Positions 6,739 to 8,949 of a DNA stretch of 8,949 nt are shown piece after piece. Made by a program: the position numbers and the translations under genes. Position 1 is the stretch's first letter, and each line of letters starts with the position of its first letter. Source of the stretch: JAKIWV01 sp049800095 (GTDB taxonomy: Archaea > Thermoplasmatota > Thermoplasmata > Lutacidiplasmatales > UBA184); assembly GCA_049800095.1 (NCBI GenBank), contig JBARJD010000056.1, positions 1-8,949 on the forward strand, given 5' to 3'. The notes beneath the pieces were generated by a model, which worked only from the letters and a program-made list of their open reading frames with translations, was not told the DNA's origin and made no database searches.

Positions 6739-6764
6739 CGCATGTATACGCATGTCGAATTCGA
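6739..6764 (+). promoter_or_regulatory. Candidate operator cluster upstream of the second pilin promoter
   Basis: Two direct copies of CGCATGT (6739-6745 and 6749-6755) are spaced exactly 10 bases apart, one helical turn. The second overlaps a perfect 10-base palindrome TCGAATTCGA (6755-6764). The cluster ends 32 bases before the TATA box. Helically phased repeats suit a cooperatively binding regulator; which protein binds cannot be told. Confidence 0.35.
6752..6762 (+). repeat. Copy 2 of the 11-base motif shared by both pilin upstream regions
   Basis: Identical to 5896-5906. This copy starts 45 bases before the TATA box, 22 bases farther than copy 1, which is close to two turns of the helix and would keep a bound protein on the same face relative to the core promoter. 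Confidence 0.4.
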
Positions 6765-6796
6765 AAACGTCAATTGCCGACTCCCCCGCCACAGGG

Positions 6797-6804
6797 TTTA
6801 AATA
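6797..6804 (+). promoter_or_regulatory. TATA box of the second pilin gene
   Basis: TTTAAATA is preceded by ACAGGG and lies 59 bases before the ATG at 6864. A start about 25 bases downstream, near 6826-6830, leaves a leader of roughly 35 bases that includes the Shine-Dalgarno site. Its presence argues against translation from the in-frame ATG at 6525. Confidence 0.7.
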
Positions 6805-6814
6805 GTGAATCTGG

Positions 6815-6836
6815 CCCCTCACGGCTCTCTGAGGGG
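6815..6836 (+). promoter_or_regulatory. Inverted repeat at the expected transcription start of the second pilin gene
   Basis: CCCCTCA (6815-6821) and TGAGGGG (6830-6836) are perfect 7-base complements around an 8-base spacer. The expected transcription start falls inside it, so it may be an operator at the start site; if transcription begins a little upstream it would instead form a leader hairpin just before the ribosome binding site. The first pilin gene has no equivalent. Confidence 0.4.
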
Positions 6837-6849
6837 AGAAAGACTCCTC

Positions 6850-6854
6850 GGAGG
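6850..6854 (+). promoter_or_regulatory. Shine-Dalgarno site deciding the start of the second pilin
   Basis: GGAGG lies nine bases before the ATG at 6864 and fixes that codon as the start in preference to the upstream in-frame ATG at 6525. It sits inside a short mirror-like element (TCCTC-G-GAGGA, 6845-6855). Confidence 0.75.
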
Positions 6855-6863
6855 AAAACGCGA

Positions 6864-7472
6864 ATGAACATCTGGGGAAAGAAAGAACGAAGCTGGCGCC
6901 GGAAGAACGGGCGCGGCGTGTCGCCGATCATCGCAACGATTCTACTCGTCGCGATCACGGTGGTACTGGCCGCTGTCCTGTACATCCTGATCCAGCAGTA
7001 CACGAAGAGCGGAAACAACGTCACAATTGGGAGCGCGCTCGCGATTGGCGGCTCTACGGACGGGACCGGCCCGACTACGACCAACTTCTACAACATGACG
7101 GTAGAGTCGGTCAGTACCACCCTGACGCTGGGCTCGTTCACCTTTGAGGTCAAGTCACCGACCGGGTCGATCCTCGCGGTAGGTAGCGTGATTGGCGGCG
7201 TTACAATTGCCACCCTTAAGGTGGTCGTTGTGAACCCGATCAACACTGTCGTAGCGACGTTCACGCCTGGTGCGGCCACGACCTTCGGAGCCGGCTGCGT
7301 TGCCCCGACGTACACCACCGCCTGCAGCACCGCCTCGGCGATGACGACCCAGTATACGTTCTCCGTCCAGGTGACCTCGGCCGCGGCGCCGGCGCCCAGC
7401 CTTTCCGGCTGCACGCTGGTCGCCCTAGGTCAGGGATCGTTCTCGGGTACGACCTCCGGGACGATCACGTAA
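6864..7472 (+). CDS. Archaeal type IV pilin-like protein, second copy
   Basis: A 202-residue surface protein precursor counted from the ATG at 6864, chosen because TTTAAATA and GGAGG stand at the right distances before it. The 18-residue leader is basic (K6, K7, R9, R12, R13, K14, R17) and ends Arg-Gly; prepilin peptidase would be expected to cut between Gly18 and Val19. The mature N-terminus Val-Ser-Pro-Ile-Ile is the classic archaeal type IV pilin form, followed by the hydrophobic assembly helix (22-43). The extracellular domain is rich in Thr, Ser, Val and Gly, with almost no charged residues after position 100, and carries three cysteines (C145, C154, C183). NFYNMTVES (74-82) and LSGCTL (180-185) match the first copy, so the two genes arose by duplication and have diverged most in the C-terminal half. 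Its own strong promoter and ribosome site suggest it is the more abundant subunit, which is an inference. Confidence 0.9.
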   Translation: MNIWGKKERSWRRKNGRGVSPIIATILLVAITVVLAAVLYILIQQYTKSGNNVTIGSALAIGGSTDGTGPTTTNFYNMTVESVSTTLTLGSFTFEVKSPTGSILAVGSVIGGVTIATLKVVVVNPINTVVATFTPGAATTFGAGCVAPTYTTACSTASAMTTQYTFSVQVTSAAAPAPSLSGCTLVALGQGSFSGTTSGTIT

Positions 7473-7513
7473 TCGGCCCGCTCGCGAAACTGGAGCGTCC
7501 AACCTTTTCCCTC

Positions 7514-7556
7514 CTTCCGGCGGACGGTTCACCGTCCTCCGGGGGTCCGATTTTTT
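7514..7556 (+). terminator. Hairpin with T6 tract, terminator of the pilin genes
   Basis: The stem pairs 7517-7527 with 7532-7542 around the loop TTCA, with one C-T mismatch at 7521/7538; three further pairs, two of them G-T, can extend it to 7514-7545. Six T residues follow at 7551-7556. It lies 41 bases after the second pilin stop. The T-tract is on the plus strand side only, so it serves the pilins and not the converging signal peptidase gene. Confidence 0.7.
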
Positions 7557-7599
7557 AATTCCGAGGCCCGTCGAGCCGCCGTGCTCCTTCAGTTCCTGT

Positions 7600-7614
7600 G
7601 CGGGCTGTGCCCGC
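7600..7614. other. Small GC hairpin between the converging genes
   Basis: GCGGGC and GCCCGC pair perfectly around TGT, 51 bases after the end of the signal peptidase gene on the minus strand. No T-tract follows on either strand. It may slow or end leftward transcription, but that is weakly supported. Apart from this hairpin and the pilin terminator, the 192 bases from 7473 to 7664 show nothing I can assign. Confidence 0.25.
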
Positions 7615-7664
7615 GTAGGGAGGGCCGCCCCGGCTCCGTGAGACCCCGCGACTAGTCCCGAGTT

Positions 7665-8949
7665 CTACAGGGACTCGTCATCGGAGTCTTTCCCAGATTT
7701 GGGCTCGGACCTTCGGTGGAACAGGCCCTTCGACTTGCGGACTGCGGGGCGCGGTCGGCCCCGGGAGCGGGAACCGATCGCCGACTTCGAGCGCGCAGCC
7801 GGGTGGTTGGGCTTCTTGACGTCCCTGTGGACAGGTGCGGGCCGTTCTGGCTCTTCATCGGAGGGCGCCAGCCACTCGCGGAGGCCCTTCCAACGGCCTC
7901 CCGGGGGCCGTTCCTCTGAGTTGGGCCCTTCCTCGACCTCTTCGGCTCGCCCGCGGGCTTCGGCCTCCTCCTCCTCTTTGCGTCGCGGGTCCTCGATCCC
8001 CTCGACTCGGAACAGGTAATGAAGCCCGAAACCCCCTAGGACGATGGCCGAGATCGTCAACGCGAGGAACTGCCACGACTGCGGGGGAACCTGCCCCGCA
8101 TCGCCATCGATCAGGAGCTTGAACGCCCCGACCCAGGGAACCATCCCCCGGGCTACGCCCACGATCCAACTGCCCGCCACGAGGGCCGAGATGCCCGACA
8201 GCTGGTCAGTCTCCCCTTGCGGGGGCGACCCCGGGGCGACGTTGTTGTCTCCCATCGTGATGAAGCCGGAGTAGTGGCCTAGCGCTCCCAACGGGATCGT
8301 CACAGAGGCATTGCGCCATCCCACGTCGTACAACGTGAGGGTGGTGAGGAGCCCCGTTGAGCCGCAGCCATTGGGGGTCCCCGAGATCGAGTAGCGGGCT
8401 CCGGGTTCCGTACCACACGGTAACGGGGCGAGGGACGGCGCGGAGTAATCCTTGGCCGCGGCGTCCCAGATCAGGTAGAGGATTGCCCGGTGAATGACCG
8501 GAGTCGCTTGAGTGTCGCCGTTCGGGTGGTACAGAATGACGTCCCCGTATTCTCCGTAGGTGGAGTATCCCGTCTGCTCGCCGACCACGTAGGGAATCAC
8601 GGCGGAGGCACTGACCTGCTTCACCAACACGAGGTCGCCCGTGTTGATCAACCCGACCGTGTCCCCGGTCCCATGCTGCATGCTGCCGGATTCGACGACG
8701 AAGATGGGGGGCCAGTTCGACGTATAGGCGAACAGCGAAACCAGCAGTAGGACAATGATCGCGAGGGCCATCAGAGGCTCGAAGTACCAGCTGTCGCGCG
8801 CCCGGAAGAACACTGGACGACGGAAACTCTGAAAAAAGCCGCCTATCCCCGTCCCGCCCTTCTCTTTCTCCTCGGGGTCGACGTCGTCCTCCTCGTCATC
8901 GAGATCCGATATCGTCCAGGGCCGGACCGGCCGAGACGCGGCCCTCCGG
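7665..8949 (-). CDS. Signal peptidase I, archaeal/ER type, with long charged C-terminal tail; 5' end beyond the window
   Basis: Family S26 membrane protease that removes Sec-type signal peptides on the outer face of the membrane. Numbering from the GTG at 8813: a membrane helix (about 15-32) precedes ESGSMQH (41-47) with nucleophile Ser44; PVIHRA holds His108 and MGDNN holds Asp189, the Ser-His-Asp set of archaeal and ER enzymes rather than the bacterial Ser-Lys pair. A second helix spans about 246-268. The last 114 residues are hydrophilic: Glu-rich at 277-302, then Lys/Arg/Pro/Ser-rich to the end, predicted cytoplasmic and not needed for catalysis. The frame stays open for 45 more codons up to 8949 with no in-frame ATG, GTG or TTG, encoding an acidic stretch and then GGFFQSFRRP just before the first helix, so the true start probably lies outside; the GTG at 8813 is the fallback and lacks a clear ribosome site. 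It converges on the pilins, but type IV pilins are normally cut by a different peptidase. Confidence 0.88.
   Translation of the reverse strand, partial: RRAASRPVRPWTISDLDDEEDDVDPEEKEKGGTGIGGFFQSFRRPVFFRARDSWYFEPLMALAIIVLLLVSLFAYTSNWPPIFVVESGSMQHGTGDTVGLINTGDLVLVKQVSASAVIPYVVGEQTGYSTYGEYGDVILYHPNGDTQATPVIHRAILYLIWDAAAKDYSAPSLAPLPCGTEPGARYSISGTPNGCGSTGLLTTLTLYDVGWRNASVTIPLGALGHYSGFITMGDNNVAPGSPPQGETDQLSGISALVAGSWIVGVARGMVPWVGAFKLLIDGDAGQVPPQSWQFLALTISAIVLGGFGLHYLFRVEGIEDPRRKEEEEAEARGRAEEVEEGPNSEERPPGGRWKGLREWLAPSDEEPERPAPVHRDVKKPNHPAARSKSAIGSRSRGRPRPAVRKSKGLFHRRSEPKSGKDSDDESL

Larger units (their letters stand above)
6542..6863. other. Intergenic region between the two pilin genes
   Basis: These 322 bases hold no gene I can support. 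An open frame runs from an ATG at 6525 through this region into the second pilin, but the added residues show no pilin or leader character, and the TATA box and ribosome binding site of the second pilin lie inside it. The right-hand 130 bases hold the promoter elements listed separately. In the left part I see only a short inverted repeat, ACCTT-CC-AAGGT (6639-6650), and no T-tract that would clearly terminate the first pilin transcript, so readthrough into the second pilin is possible. Confidence 0.6.

Noticed and set aside
6525..6863. In-frame N-terminal extension of the second pilin from an ATG at 6525
   Set aside because: It overlaps the end of the first pilin gene and contains the TATA box, inverted repeat and Shine-Dalgarno site of the second pilin. 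The added residues have no leader or domain character.
7473..7664. Possible tRNA or small structured RNA between the converging genes
   Set aside because: The GGTTCA at 7526-7531 resembles a T-loop, but it is the loop region of the terminator hairpin, and no acceptor, D or anticodon arms can be built around it.
5963..8949. Pilins and signal peptidase as one processing system
   Set aside because: Type IV prepilins are normally cut by an aspartic prepilin peptidase at Arg-Gly sites, not by signal peptidase I. The genes also converge and are separated by a terminator, so adjacency alone does not support a functional link.
1..8949. CRISPR array, insertion sequence or attachment site
   Set aside because: No regularly spaced repeats, transposase-like protein, terminal inverted repeats or target duplications are visible.

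Overview
This window looks like chromosomal DNA of a GC-rich archaeon, most plausibly from Thermoplasmatota. Four things support an archaeon: a fragment of the archaea-specific 4-phosphopantoate--beta-alanine ligase, two small proteins with archaeal type IV pilin N-termini, a signal peptidase with the Ser-His-Asp layout of the archaeal/ER type, and AT-rich TATA-like boxes (TTATAATA, TTTAAATA) in otherwise GC-rich DNA in front of both pilins. The lineage is an inference from gene content and base composition, not from a marker gene.

Left part (1-5747, all minus strand) is a metabolic block. Read in the direction of transcription it runs: ribose-phosphate pyrophosphokinase (prs), a GNAT acetyltransferase, L-aspartate oxidase (nadB), an acyl-CoA dehydrogenase with an isovaleryl-CoA-dehydrogenase-type active site, then after a 148-base gap a coiled-coil protein of unknown function and the first 58 codons of the phosphopantothenate synthetase. 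The gaps prs-GNAT (19 bases), GNAT-nadB (32) and nadB-ACAD (45) suggest one transcript. The coiled-coil gene and the ligase gene are 20 bases apart and probably form a second transcript. PRPP from Prs and iminoaspartate from NadB both feed NAD synthesis, and the ligase feeds CoA synthesis, so the block leans towards cofactor supply.

Middle part (5748-5962) is a 215-base divergent promoter region between prs (leftward) and the first pilin (rightward). It holds a clear TATA box for the pilin and a perfect 13-base palindrome.

Right part (5963-7472, plus strand) holds two paralogous type IV pilin-like proteins separated by 322 bases. Each has its own TATA box, and the two upstream regions share an exact 11-base motif, which suggests common control. 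The second pilin also has a Shine-Dalgarno site and an inverted repeat near its expected transcription start. A GC-rich hairpin followed by six T residues ends this unit.

From 8949 to 7665 (minus strand), converging on the pilins, lies a signal peptidase I with an unusually long, charged C-terminal tail. Its reading frame stays open to the window edge, so its true start is probably outside. I found no CRISPR array, insertion sequence, tRNA or rRNA. No complete novel system can be demonstrated; the strongest unexplained signals are the coupled pilin promoters, the tailed signal peptidase and the coiled-coil protein next to the CoA gene.
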